In this document: positions 28,117 through 36,399 of the stretch, piece by piece
Position numbering within the stretch: position 1 is the first letter of the stretch
How the letters are laid out: each line of letters opens with the position of its first letter
Assembly (NCBI GenBank): GCA_947177635.1
Contig: CAMWVQ010000016.1
Location: 1 to 45,597, forward strand
Length of the DNA: 45,597 nt
Reading direction: 5' to 3'
DNA from: an uncultured Porphyromonadaceae bacterium
GTDB taxonomy: Bacteria > Bacteroidota > Bacteroidia > Bacteroidales > Muribaculaceae
Notes under the pieces: generated by a model
Databases searched by the model: none
What the model was told of the DNA's origin: nothing
The model's input: only the letters and a program-made list of their open reading frames with translations
Position numbers and translations under genes: made by a program

Positions 28117-29670
28117 TCAGGAGGGCTTGTTCTCACCTGCGGGCTTGCGGTCGCCACCCTTCTTTCCGGGCTTGCGCTCACCCTTGGGCTGCTGGGGCTT
28201 CTGCTCACCCTTCGGTTGTGAAGGCTTCTGCTCAGCTTTCGGCTGGGAGGGTTTCTGTTCACCCTTGGGCTGCGGTTTCTGGGGATTTCCTCCCTTTGGC
28301 TGCCCATCCTTCTGTCCCTGCTGACGCCTGGGAGCATCCTTACCCTGCGGACGTTGTTTCTTGCCCCCCTTCGGCTGCCCCTCCTTGGGCTGCTGCCCCT
28401 CGCGCGAGCCACCCTCCTCCTTCTTGCCGGAGGCCGGTTTTGAGGGCTTGCGTTTCTTCTTTTTCTTGTCGAAGCGGGTCAGGGAGTCCTGGCCGAGAAT
28501 GTCGGCGTACTCCGACGGTTTCTTCTCCTCCCCGTCTTCCTCCTTGAGGGCCAGGGGCTTCTCGCCGGCCTTGTTCATGGCGATGACCTCGAAAGCACGG
28601 GCGGCGCTGATGGTGACAAGGTTGGCGGGTATGTTCTTGTCTGTGGAGTAAGTAATCTCCCGCTTGAAGATGTCGGCCTTGAAGTAGTGGTAGAGGTTGT
28701 CGGCGGTCTCAAGCTTGGCATCCTTGGGAGGAAGCTTCTTCGACGCCTCGACATAGGCGTCGACCTCGAAATTGAGGCAGCATTTCAGCTTGGCGCACTG
28801 TCCGGCAAGCTTCTGCGGGTTGAGGGATATGTCCTGGTAACGGGCCGCGCCGGTGGAGACGCTGACGAAGTTGGTCAGCCAGGTCGTGCAGCAGAGGGGA
28901 CGTCCGCAAGGGCCTATGCCCCCGATGCGTCCCGCCTCCTGGCGCGCGCCAATCTGCTTCATCTCGATTCTCACCTTGAAGGTCTCGGCCAGCACCTTGA
29001 TGAGCTGGCGGAAGTCGACACGCTCGTCGGCGATGTAATAGAAGATGGCCTTGTTGCCGTCACCCTGGTATTCCACATCGCCGATTTTCATGTTGAGCTT
29101 GAGGTCGGCGGCGATTTTGCGGGCACGAATCATAGTGTCGTTCTCGCGGGCGCGGGCCTGCTCGTAGCGTTCGAGGTCTGACGACTTTGCCTTGCGGAAC
29201 ACCCTGCGCGTCTCGGCGTCGGGCTTTATCCCCGCCTTGCGCATCTGGAGTCTCACAAGCGCGCCGGTGAGGGTCACCCGGCCTATGTCGTGGCCCGGCT
29301 GGGCCTCGACGGCCACCATGTCGCCCACTTCAAGGGGAATCTTGCCGGAATTGAGGAAGTATCCTTTGCGGGTGTTCTTGAAGTTCACCTCCACCATGTC
29401 GTCGTCGGCGAATCCGCCGGGAATATCCTCCCAGTAGTCGTAACTGTGGAGCTTCCCCCTGAGGTCGCAACCGCCGCCACAGCCGCCGCAGCGGGAGCCA
29501 CAGCCCCCCTCCTTGGCGCAGCCGCCATCTTTCGAGCAGCCGTCCTCCCTGGTGCAGGCGCCTCCCCTGGCGCATTCCTCCTTGCCGCGGCAGTCTTCAC
29601 AGCCGCGCCCGCAACAGCCCTTCGCGCCCTCCGTCTTATCCTTTTCCTTTTCTTTATCCATTGGGGTCAA
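28117..29670 (-). CDS. ricT: RicT-like PSP1-domain protein with expanded Cys-rich N-terminus
   Basis: The 517-residue protein has a PSP1/YaaT core starting near DYWEDIPGG and including VEVNFKNTRKGYF, IGPCGRPLCCTTWL and QCAKLKCCLNFE with the conserved cysteines. In Bacillus the homologue is part of the RicA-RicF-RicT complex that carries Fe-S clusters and influences RNase Y. rny lies directly upstream here, which supports a related role. Two parts are unusual. Residues 19-68 hold twelve cysteines, several at strict 6-residue intervals. The last ~90 residues are a Lys/Pro/Gln-rich low-complexity tail with repeated KPSQPK units. An alternative start Met lies at residue 4. Confidence 0.9.
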   Translation of the reverse strand: MTPMDKEKEKDKTEGAKGCCGRGCEDCRGKEECARGGACTREDGCSKDGGCAKEGGCGSRCGGCGGGCDLRGKLHSYDYWEDIPGGFADDDMVEVNFKNTRKGYFLNSGKIPLEVGDMVAVEAQPGHDIGRVTLTGALVRLQMRKAGIKPDAETRRVFRKAKSSDLERYEQARARENDTMIRARKIAADLKLNMKIGDVEYQGDGNKAIFYYIADERVDFRQLIKVLAETFKVRIEMKQIGARQEAGRIGGIGPCGRPLCCTTWLTNFVSVSTGAARYQDISLNPQKLAGQCAKLKCCLNFEVDAYVEASKKLPPKDAKLETADNLYHYFKADIFKREITYSTDKNIPANLVTISAARAFEVIAMNKAGEKPLALKEEDGEEKKPSEYADILGQDSLTRFDKKKKKRKPSKPASGKKEEGGSREGQQPKEGQPKGGKKQRPQGKDAPRRQQGQKDGQPKGGNPQKPQPKGEQKPSQPKAEQKPSQPKGEQKPQQPKGERKPGKKGGDRKPAGENKPS

Positions 29671-29696
29671 AGAGTTAGTGAAAAAACTGAGGGGGC

Positions 29697-31250
29697 TTAC
29701 TTGGCGAAGCTTACCGCACGGGTCTCACGGATGACGGTGATCTTTACCTGTCCGGGATAGGTCATCTCATCCTGGATGCGCTTGGCGATTTCGTTGGAGA
29801 GGCTTTCGGTCTGCACATCGTCGATCTTGTCGGCGCCGACAATCACGCGCAGCTCGCGGCCGGCCTGGATCGCGTAGGTCTTCAAGACGCCGGGATAGCT
29901 CATGGCGAGCTGCTCCAGGTCGTTGAGACGCTTGATATAGGCCTCGACGATTTCGCGGCGCGCGCCGGGACGGGCACCGGAGATGGCGTCGCAGACCTGG
30001 ACAATGGGGGCAAGCAGAGTGGTCTGCTCGATTTCGTCGTGGTGGGCGCCGATGGCGTTGCAGATGTCGGGTTTCTCCTTGTATTTCTCGGCGAGCTTCA
30101 TACCGAGGATTGCGTGGGGCAGTTCGGGCTCCTCGTCGGGCACTTTGCCTATGTCGTGGAGCAGACCGGCGCGGCGAGCCTTCTTGGGATTGAGACCAAG
30201 CTCGGAAGCCATTATGGCACAGAGGTTTGCAGTCTCGCGGGCGTGCTGCAGCAGGTTCTGGCCGTAGCTCGAACGGTATTTCATCTTGCCGATCATGCGG
30301 ATGAGGTCGGGGTGCAGACCGTGGATACCCAGGTCAATCGCGGTGCGCTTTCCGGTCTCGATGATTTCCTCCTCGATCTGCTTGCGCACCTTGCCGACAA
30401 CCTCCTCGATGCGGGCGGGATGGATGCGGCCGTCGGCCACAAGCTGGTGGAGAGCAAGGCGGGCGATTTCGCGGCGCACGGGGTCGAAACCTGAGAGGAC
30501 GATGGCCTCGGGGGTGTCGTCGACGATGATTTCGATGCCGGTGGCAGCCTCAAGGGCACGGATGTTGCGCCCCTCGCGGCCGATGATGCGGCCCTTGATT
30601 TCGTCGCTGTCGATATGGAAGACGGTAACCGAGTTCTCGATGGCGGCCTCGGTAGCCACACGCTGGATTGTCTGGATCACGATGCGCTTGGCCTCCTTGT
30701 TGGCGGTCATCTTCGCCTCATCCATGATGTCGTTGATGTAGGAGGCTGCTGCGGTCTTGGCCTCATCCTTCATCGATTCCACCAGCTTCTCCTTCGCCTC
30801 GTCGGCCGAGAGTCCGGAGATATGCTCCAGGGTGTCCTGGGCGGTGCGCTTGAGCTTGTCAAGCTCCTCCTTGCGGGCGGCGATGACATTCTCCTCGGCG
30901 TCGAGTTTCTGGCGGCGGGTCTCCAGCTCCTTGTTCTGCCGCTGGTTGTCCTGCTGGAACTGGTTGAGCTCCATCTCGCGCTTCTTCATCTTGGCCTCGA
31001 TTGACTGTACCTTCGAGATGCGCTGGTTGGCGGCCTTCTCGGCCTCCTCCTTGATTTTCATACCCTCCTCGCGGCTCTTGAGGAGTTCTTTCTGGCGAAT
31101 CACCTCACCTTCACGTCCGGCCTCCTCGATTATCGACTTGGCGCGGCTGATGGCGAGCTTGTTCTGTATCAGGATTGTGCCGAGTATGCCGATGGCGATA
31201 CCGACTACTGTGACCGTGATATAAATCAGGATGTCTATATATGCGTCCAT
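29697..31250 (-). CDS. rny: Ribonuclease Y
   Basis: The 517-residue protein has one N-terminal transmembrane segment ([22 protein letters not shown]), a long coiled coil (~35-190), a KH RNA-binding domain ([17 protein letters not shown]), and an HD nuclease domain with [12 protein letters not shown] and GAHHDEIE. It is a membrane-bound endoribonuclease that starts mRNA decay. Length and order are standard. ricT follows after 26 nt. Confidence 0.96.
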   Translation of the reverse strand: MDAYIDILIYITVTVVGIAIGILGTILIQNKLAISRAKSIIEEAGREGEVIRQKELLKSREEGMKIKEEAEKAANQRISKVQSIEAKMKKREMELNQFQQDNQRQNKELETRRQKLDAEENVIAARKEELDKLKRTAQDTLEHISGLSADEAKEKLVESMKDEAKTAAASYINDIMDEAKMTANKEAKRIVIQTIQRVATEAAIENSVTVFHIDSDEIKGRIIGREGRNIRALEAATGIEIIVDDTPEAIVLSGFDPVRREIARLALHQLVADGRIHPARIEEVVGKVRKQIEEEIIETGKRTAIDLGIHGLHPDLIRMIGKMKYRSSYGQNLLQHARETANLCAIMASELGLNPKKARRAGLLHDIGKVPDEEPELPHAILGMKLAEKYKEKPDICNAIGAHHDEIEQTTLLAPIVQVCDAISGARPGARREIVEAYIKRLNDLEQLAMSYPGVLKTYAIQAGRELRVIVGADKIDDVQTESLSNEIAKRIQDEMTYPGQVKITVIRETRAVSFAK

Positions 31251-31437
31251 ATTTTTGTTTAACGAGTTGTTTTTTCTGTTTTTTAGGATTGATTATCAGG
31301 TTGCTAATAGTTGTCACACTCAAATGGGCCGCGGAGGCCCGGAAAAGAAAACGCGCCCGGCCTGACAGCATTCCCCGTGGAGGGGGCGGCTGCGGCTGTG
31401 CGCGGGAAATCGGCAATATGACATGTCGGCGGCGGAA
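31251..31437 (-). other. Structured zapA-rny intergenic region
   Basis: This 187-bp stretch has no ORF. Read on the minus strand it shows CGCGC-ACAGC...GCTGT...GCGCG followed by TTTTCTTTT, which could terminate zapA transcription. A second hairpin follows (GGGCC TCCGC GGCCC, or AGGCC/GGCCT with the first element), then an A/T-rich leader into rny. A terminator plus 5' UTR is the simplest reading; a small RNA is possible. Confidence 0.45.
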
Positions 31438-31821
31438 TCAGGAGGCCATCCAGGGATTGGCCCCCACGGGGGCGTCACCATCAGATGGAGCCGTGGACGG
31501 CTGCGCGCCATCCTCCGCCGGGAAGGAGACCCCGAAACCGTGGAGCATCCTGTCGAGTTCCGTCTCGAACTTCTCCAACACCGTGTTGGTCTCCTCCGAG
31601 AGCCTCGTGGCGTTGAAATATAGCTCGGCAAACTGATACGCCACCATCGCCAGCACCTCCGTGGAGTTCTTGTCAGGGAAACGCTGGAGCCAGCGGCTCC
31701 AAAGGCGGTTGACCTGGTATTCGGCGTTGCGGACACGCTCCTCATCGGCCCGGTTGATCTTCAGGGCGACGGGGTTCTGCCCCGCGATGCGTATCGTTAT
31801 ATTGAGTTTGTCTTCTGTCAT
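31438..31821 (-). CDS. zapA: Cell division protein ZapA
   Basis: The start at 31821 gives MTEDKLNITIRIAGQ, the proper ZapA N-terminus. The same frame stays open upstream through the preceding gene but does not resemble anything there. The 127-residue protein has the ZapA fold: strands NITIRIAGQNPVALKI, the helix with RADEERVRNAEYQVNRL, and a long helix with MVAYQFAELYF. It bundles FtsZ at the division site. ATG and the preceding TGA overlap (ATGA), so translation is coupled to the upstream coiled-coil gene. Confidence 0.85.
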   Translation of the reverse strand: MTEDKLNITIRIAGQNPVALKINRADEERVRNAEYQVNRLWSRWLQRFPDKNSTEVLAMVAYQFAELYFNATRLSEETNTVLEKFETELDRMLHGFGVSFPAEDGAQPSTAPSDGDAPVGANPWMAS

Positions 31822-32111
31822 TCTTTGAGGTCGGCAATACACTTGTCGATTTCCCGTACCAATTCGGCCAACAGGGCGCGGGTCTGCTCCACATCCTTTC
31901 GTTCGGGAGCGATTGTGGTGGCTATCCTGAGGAAGTCCACCTCCTGCTGCAGCTTTCCGGCGAGTTTCCGCGAGCTGTCGAGGGCGGCCTCCAGCTCGGC
32001 GATGCGGGCCAACGCCCTGTCTCTCTCGCCGCATACCAACGAAAACCGGTCTGAGACGACCAGCATTTTCGCCCTCAGGCGTTCGACGGTCTGTTGCAGG
32101 TCTCCGGCCAT
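31818..32111 (-). CDS. Coiled-coil protein, ZapB-like, upstream of zapA
   Basis: The 97-residue protein starts at MAGDLQQTVERL, 18 nt after a TACTTTTG box. An in-frame start at 32186 would lie before the promoter. It is almost entirely predicted coiled coil (residues ~3-65, heptads in LARIAELEAALDSSRKLAGKLQQEV). The ATGA overlap with zapA and its small coiled-coil nature suggest a ZapB-like division partner. This is inference from position; sequence identity to ZapB is not claimed. Confidence 0.7.
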   Translation of the reverse strand: MAGDLQQTVERLRAKMLVVSDRFSLVCGERDRALARIAELEAALDSSRKLAGKLQQEVDFLRIATTIAPERKDVEQTRALLAELVREIDKCIADLKE

Positions 32112-32128
32112 TATTGTCCAAATTTTTA

Positions 32129-32136
32129 CAAAAGTA
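32129..32136 (-). promoter_or_regulatory. -7 box for the coiled-coil gene and zapA
   Basis: TACTTTTG on the minus strand is a full TAnnTTTG match, 18 nt before the start codon. Confidence 0.55.
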
Positions 32137-32245
32137 CAATTTTTTTCCAAGATTCCGCCTAACGAGTGAAGTATTTTTTCAGGCACAAGGGTGATTGACC
32201 ATCAAAATACGTAATCTCACGGCAGGGGTTATTGAAATTCAACGA

Positions 32246-33466
32246 TTATGACGGCAGGTCGTCGCGGCCCGCAAAGAAGTAGGGGATGTTGCAGAGGAAG
32301 ATGTCGGCGGCCGCGAGGATGGAGGAGGATTTCAACAGGTCAGAGAGCATTATCTCCCCGACCACATAACGGTAGGATGGGGAGCGGTATTCCTCCCGGA
32401 TTTCTTTCCAGGGGAGGAGCGTGGCCAGGTCGGTGGTGGAGAAACGGGCGTAGAGCTTCAGGGGCAGGTCGGTGGTGTAGACCGGACGGGGGGTGAAGGC
32501 GGTCTTCTTGTATTCGTAGCGGTAATCGTGGCGCAGGGCGGTGATGTCGCTCAGCAGCGAGGAGGCGGTCGGGTAGCCGCCGGCTCCCTTGCCGAACATG
32601 AACTGGCGGTCGTAACATTCCCCACGGATGACGACTCCGTTATATTCATCGTCAACGGCGTAGATGTAGCGGTTGGGAGCCACGAACTCCGGCATCACGA
32701 ACATCGTGAAACGGTTGTCGGGGAGTTTCACTACCTGGGCCACAAGCTTGATTTTCATCCCTTTCTCACGGGCGTAGCGGATATCCTCGTCGCCAAGGGT
32801 CGGGATTCCGTAGACGAAGATGCCGGAGGGGGCCACATACACCCCGATGGCGTGGAGGGTGATGATGACAAGCTTGTTGAGCGAGTCGGCGCCACTCACG
32901 TCATGGGTGGGGTCGCTCTCGGCGAATCCGAGTTTCTGGGCGCGCAGGAGAGCGTCGGCGTAATCCTCGCCGTGGTCGAAGACGCGCGACAGTATGAAGT
33001 TGGAGGAGCCGTTGAGAATCCCTTTCACCTCAAGGAGCAGGTCGTTGTCGTAATACTCCTCAAGGTTGCGTATCACCGGGATGGAGCCGCAAGAGGAGGC
33101 ATCGTAGAGAAGCGCGGCACCGGTGGCGCGCTGCAGCTCCATCAGTTCGGGCAGATGGCGCGCCAGCATGGCCTTGTTGCCGGAGACCACATTCTTGCCA
33201 CGTCGGAGGGCTTCGCTGACGATGCGGAACGAGGCCTCGGCATTGTCAATCACCTCCACAACAAGGTTGATTGAGGGGTCGGAGAGAATATCGTCGGGGG
33301 AGGTGGTGAGCAGCCCGGCGGGAACCTCCACATCGCGAGGCTTGTCGAGTGAGCGCACACAGATTTTCGTTATCGAGGCGTGGGCGTTGGCCGCACGGCC
33401 GATGACTTTGTAAAGAGCCTGGCCTACTGTTCCGAAACCGACAAGGCCGATTGTCATATCATTCAT
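32246..33466 (-). CDS. hom: Homoserine dehydrogenase
   Basis: The start at 33466 (MNDMTIGLVGFGTVG) was chosen because the frame upstream overlaps metX. The 406-residue protein has a Rossmann motif GFGTVGQ, EVIDNAEASFRIVSEALRRGKNVVSGNKAMLA, the catalytic region GILNGSSNFILSR and AQKLGFAESDPTHDVSGADSLNKL. The C-terminal ~90 residues are a divergent ACT-like segment, which I believe is usual in Bacteroidetes. It reduces aspartate semialdehyde to homoserine. Third gene of metY-metX-hom, it starts 10 nt after metX and so supplies the substrate for the other two enzymes. Confidence 0.94.
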   Translation of the reverse strand: MNDMTIGLVGFGTVGQALYKVIGRAANAHASITKICVRSLDKPRDVEVPAGLLTTSPDDILSDPSINLVVEVIDNAEASFRIVSEALRRGKNVVSGNKAMLARHLPELMELQRATGAALLYDASSCGSIPVIRNLEEYYDNDLLLEVKGILNGSSNFILSRVFDHGEDYADALLRAQKLGFAESDPTHDVSGADSLNKLVIITLHAIGVYVAPSGIFVYGIPTLGDEDIRYAREKGMKIKLVAQVVKLPDNRFTMFVMPEFVAPNRYIYAVDDEYNGVVIRGECYDRQFMFGKGAGGYPTASSLLSDITALRHDYRYEYKKTAFTPRPVYTTDLPLKLYARFSTTDLATLLPWKEIREEYRSPSYRYVVGEIMLSDLLKSSSILAAADIFLCNIPYFFAGRDDLPS

Positions 33467-33476
33467 AATATCGGGG

Positions 33477-34553
33477 TTAAGATTTAGTTTGTGACTGCGC
33501 CGCTTCCTGCCGGAAGAAAGGCACAAGGATTGAATTGAGCTGTCCGTGCTCCACGAGGAACCCGTCGTGGCCCAGAGGGGAACTGATTTCCTCATAGGCG
33601 CATCCGGGTATCATCGAGGCGAGCCGGCGCATCTCACCGGGGGTGAACACCAGGTCGGTTGAAAGGCCGATGGCCAGAATACGCGCCCCTCCGGATGCGA
33701 CGGCCTCCAAGGCGGAGGCTACTCCGCCACGGTCACGGCCGATGTCGTGGGTGTCGAACGTGTCGAGAATCGTCACATAAGAGTAGGCGTTGAAACGGTT
33801 GACAAGCTTCTCCCCCTGATGGGCCTGGTAGGTGCAGGCGCGATGGGTGGATGGGAGTCCGGGGAGGGAGCAGGGGGCGTCGTGATTGTCCTGCTGGGTA
33901 AGGTTGTATCCCTCCGGCCCACGGTATGTGAGCAGCCCAAGGGCACGCGCCGCCGCCAGTCCGGCAGCTCCGGCATCAGGGTCGGGATTGCCGAATGTCT
34001 TGTCTGCGCGGATGGCCATGCGCTGGGTCTCGTCGATGGCGATGGCCCAGGGGGAGGCCTTCGCGGCTGTGGCGAGGAGCACTATCGCGTCGAAGCGTTC
34101 CGGCTCCTGCGCGGCCCATTCCAGAGCCTGGAAGCCACCGACAGACGCCCCGACCAGCCCGCGAACACGGCCAATGCCGAGATGGGAGGCGAGCAGCCGG
34201 TGGGCACGGGCCACGTCGCGCATCGTCACGGCGGGGAAGTCGCCGTAATAGGGCCGTCCGGTTGAGGGACACACGCTCATGGGGCCGGTCGTGCCATAGC
34301 AGGAGCCGATGATGTTGGCGCACACCACGAAATAACGTGCGGGGTCGAGAAATCCACCCTCCACCACCGTGTGGGGCCACCAGTCGGCCACATCGCTGTT
34401 GGCCGTCAGGGCATGGCACACCCATATGACGTTGTCGCGGCGCGCGTTCAGTGTGCCGAAAGTGTGGTATGCTATTTCGAGCCGGTCAATGACTCCACCA
34501 AGTTCCAGCCGGAACGGTTCCTCTGACCGATAGATGGATTGCGATACTTTCAT
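33477..34553 (-). CDS. metX: Homoserine O-acetyltransferase
   Basis: The 358-residue alpha/beta hydrolase has its nucleophile Ser in GASVGGFQALEWA, the catalytic Asp in GLSTDLVF and His in GHDGFLVEH. The MetX-typical HALTANSDVADWW and IIGSCYGTTGP blocks are present. It acetylates homoserine. Its start overlaps the metY stop by 4 nt (ATGA), so the two are translationally coupled. Confidence 0.93.
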   Translation of the reverse strand: MKVSQSIYRSEEPFRLELGGVIDRLEIAYHTFGTLNARRDNVIWVCHALTANSDVADWWPHTVVEGGFLDPARYFVVCANIIGSCYGTTGPMSVCPSTGRPYYGDFPAVTMRDVARAHRLLASHLGIGRVRGLVGASVGGFQALEWAAQEPERFDAIVLLATAAKASPWAIAIDETQRMAIRADKTFGNPDPDAGAAGLAAARALGLLTYRGPEGYNLTQQDNHDAPCSLPGLPSTHRACTYQAHQGEKLVNRFNAYSYVTILDTFDTHDIGRDRGGVASALEAVASGGARILAIGLSTDLVFTPGEMRRLASMIPGCAYEEISSPLGHDGFLVEHGQLNSILVPFFRQEAAQSQTKS

Positions 34554-35842
34554 AGTCCGGTCTTTTCAAAAGCCTGCCTGAAATCATCTATGATGTCCTC
34601 CACATCCTCAAGTCCCAGACTTATGCGGAGTAGCGTCGGTGTGATTCCTGCCGCCTTGAGGTCGGCGTCGCTCAGCTGTTTGTGGGTGGTGGAGGCGGGG
34701 TGGGTGACAACAGTGATGGAGTCGCCGATCATCGTCATATGGGCGCAGAGCTGCAACGCCTCCACGAATCTCACGGTGCTGTCGAGGTCACCCTTCAGTT
34801 CGATGTTGAACACCGCCGATGAACCGTGGCGGAAATACTTGGCGGCCGCCTTATGATAGGGATGGTCTTCAAAGCCGACGAAGCTCACGGTCTTTACGCA
34901 GGGACTTTCTGCGCAGAAGCGGGCCAGGCGCGCGGTGGATTCCACCTGATGGCGCACACGCAGGGAGAGTGTCTCCAGGCCGAGACACATCAGGTAGCTG
35001 TCGAACGGGGAGGGGCAGGTGCCGAAGTCACGCAGACCGTCAACCCTGCACTTCACCGCGAAGGCCGCGGCGCCGAAAGCATCCACAAGGTTGAGTCCGT
35101 GGTAACCGTCAGAGGGGCCGTCGAGCTGCGGGAATTTCCCGTTGCGCCAGTTGTAGCGGCCACCATCCACAATGACTCCACCCATTGCCGTGCCGTGGCC
35201 GTTAATCCACTTCGTCGCCGAGTCAACCACGATGTCGGCTCCCCAGTCGAAGGGGTTGCACAGGTAACCTCCGGCACCGAAAGTGTTGTCGACAATCAAC
35301 GGCACATCAACCTTCCGGGCCACTGCGGCCAGCTCCTCGAGGTCGGCCACGGCACAGGTAGGGTTACCCATCGACTCGCAGAATATGCCCTTTGTCCGGG
35401 AGTCGCAGAGTGATTCCAGGGTGGCGGGGGATTCATCGTATGCAATCCTCACCTCCACACCCAGCTTCCTGAGCGAATGACGGTAGAGATTGTAAGTGCC
35501 GCCATAAAGAAAGGGGGTGGTAACAATGTTGTCACCCTGCCCGGCCAGGGCGGAGATGGCGATGAAGATGGCCGACATTCCGGAAGAGGTGGCCACCGCC
35601 GCGCTCCCGCCGTAAAGGGCCGCTATGCGCTCCTCATAAGAGGTGGTGGTGGGGTTCTGGAGTCGGGAATAGATATTTCCGGGCTGGGAAAGCTCGAACA
35701 GCCCGGCTGCATAGTCGCAAGTCGGGAAGCGGAAAGCTGAGGTGGGGACGATGGCGAGGCCACGGGCGTTGCCCGCCTCGCCGGGATGGAGGCCACCGTG
35801 AATCTGACGGGTGGCGAATCTGAGTTTGTTTTTCTGAGCCAT
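34550..35842 (-). CDS. metY: O-acetylhomoserine sulfhydrylase (PLP-dependent)
   Basis: The 430-residue Cys/Met-metabolism PLP enzyme has the MetY-type features TRQIHGG, YSRLQNPT, SSGMSAIF and DNTFGAGGYLCNPF. The PLP lysine is in DSATKWINGHG and the C-terminal VTHPASTTHKQL is conserved. It makes homocysteine from O-acetylhomoserine and sulfide. It is the first gene of metY-metX-hom and is preceded by a promoter, a Met/Cys-rich leader ORF and an intrinsic terminator. Expression is therefore probably attenuated in response to charged tRNA-Met, tRNA-Cys or both. Confidence 0.94.
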   Translation of the reverse strand: MAQKNKLRFATRQIHGGLHPGEAGNARGLAIVPTSAFRFPTCDYAAGLFELSQPGNIYSRLQNPTTTSYEERIAALYGGSAAVATSSGMSAIFIAISALAGQGDNIVTTPFLYGGTYNLYRHSLRKLGVEVRIAYDESPATLESLCDSRTKGIFCESMGNPTCAVADLEELAAVARKVDVPLIVDNTFGAGGYLCNPFDWGADIVVDSATKWINGHGTAMGGVIVDGGRYNWRNGKFPQLDGPSDGYHGLNLVDAFGAAAFAVKCRVDGLRDFGTCPSPFDSYLMCLGLETLSLRVRHQVESTARLARFCAESPCVKTVSFVGFEDHPYHKAAAKYFRHGSSAVFNIELKGDLDSTVRFVEALQLCAHMTMIGDSITVVTHPASTTHKQLSDADLKAAGITPTLLRISLGLEDVEDIIDDFRQAFEKTGL

Positions 35843-35857
35843 AGATGGTAGTATAAC

Positions 35858-35891
35858 AAAAAATCCGGCGCTCCTGAAAGGACGCCGGATT
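35858..35891 (-). terminator. Intrinsic terminator in the metY leader
   Basis: In RNA sense AATCCGGCG pairs with CGCCGGATT (9 bp), extended across a single-base bulge by TCCT/AGGA around a UUC loop, and followed by six U. It ends 15 nt before the metY start. A full-strength terminator upstream of the first gene, with no gene before it to terminate, indicates attenuation. Confidence 0.85.
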
Positions 35892-35936
35892 AAGTGAGTT
35901 ATTTCTGAATGAATATGACAGCTTTACACCCGGCGT
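35882..35936 (-). promoter_or_regulatory. Antiterminator pairing in the metY leader
   Basis: ACGCCGGGT (35936-35928), in the last leader codons, is complementary over 9 positions (one G-U) to ATCCGGCGT (35890-35882), the 5' arm of the terminator. The two structures are mutually exclusive. A further pair, ATGAATATGA in the Met-codon stretch (35965-35956) and TCATATTCAT (35918-35909), would place the antiterminator segment in an apical loop when no ribosome is present. Confidence 0.75.
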
Positions 35937-35980
35937 TGTCGGCTGCACATGCACATCATATTCATCATTGAGCTATACAT
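35924..35980 (-). CDS. Met/Cys-rich leader peptide of the metY-metX-hom operon
   Basis: The 18-codon ORF MYSSMMNMMCMCSRQRRV ends in TAA. It has Met at positions 1, 5, 6, 8, 9 and 11 and Cys at 10 and 12, a composition very unlikely by chance in front of a methionine operon. It starts about 14 nt after the predicted transcription start and ends 33 nt before the terminator stem. Ribosome stalling in the Met/Cys run would leave the downstream antiterminator segment free. A ribosome reaching the stop codon would cover it. Confidence 0.8.
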   Translation of the reverse strand: MYSSMMNMMCMCSRQRRV

Positions 35981-35998
35981 TGTCTCTTATTTTCGAGG

Positions 35999-36006
35999 CA
36001 AAGGTA
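35999..36006 (-). promoter_or_regulatory. -7 box of the metY operon
   Basis: TACCTTTG on the minus strand is a perfect TAnnTTTG match. It gives a leader RNA of about 150 nt before metY. The -33 element is weak (TTTT in place of TTTG). Confidence 0.7.
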
Positions 36007-36039
36007 ATAAATATTTCTTTTATTAAAACCAGACCACCG

Positions 36040-36399
36040 TAAATTTTTCTGACCGCCACCGGAAATTCACCACCGTAAATTCCCCGGAACGGGGCGGCCC
36101 CGCCAGGAAAGAGCAACCGTGACTATCAATATCCGGTCATTTGATATGAAAAATCTCGTTATGCCGAATTTTTGATGACCATTGACAGGAATCTTATATG
36201 CCGTTCGAGGCTTTTTGCCGAAATTTGTGGTGTCAAAGGTGGATGGATCAACCCCTCCCCTCTTTGAGTTATTGGTAAGATATTTTTTTGGTAAGACAAA
36301 GTTTTGGTTTGAAAAACGGGCCGGGAGGTTTCCGGCCATCAAAAATTGTTCGGTCAGTTTAAGGATAATTCTGACAATATTGTTCAAGGACAAGACAAG
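36040..36399. other. Non-coding stretch between the metY promoter and parB
   Basis: No supported gene is present. The middle is A/T-rich. On the minus strand GGCCGG-AAACCTC-CCGGCC is followed by CGTTTTT (around 36318-36338), which could be a back-up terminator after parB. ACAATATTGT (near 36374) is a 10-bp palindrome. A loose inverted pair built on TTTTTGATG lies near 36165 and 36345. Confidence 0.4.

Noticed and set aside
31822-32139. Long N-terminal extension of ZapA
   Set aside because: It would be read through the coiled-coil gene in another frame and gives an Arg-rich sequence unlike ZapA. The ATGA overlap start at 31821 is far better.
32528-33274. 248-codon plus-strand frame opposite hom
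   Set aside because: It is a shadow of homoserine dehydrogenase, whose Rossmann and catalytic motifs are intact.
35843-36006. SAM riboswitch in the metY leader
   Set aside because: No SAM-I- or SAM-II-like core or pseudoknot was recognised. The Met-rich ORF, terminator and competing stem explain the leader better.
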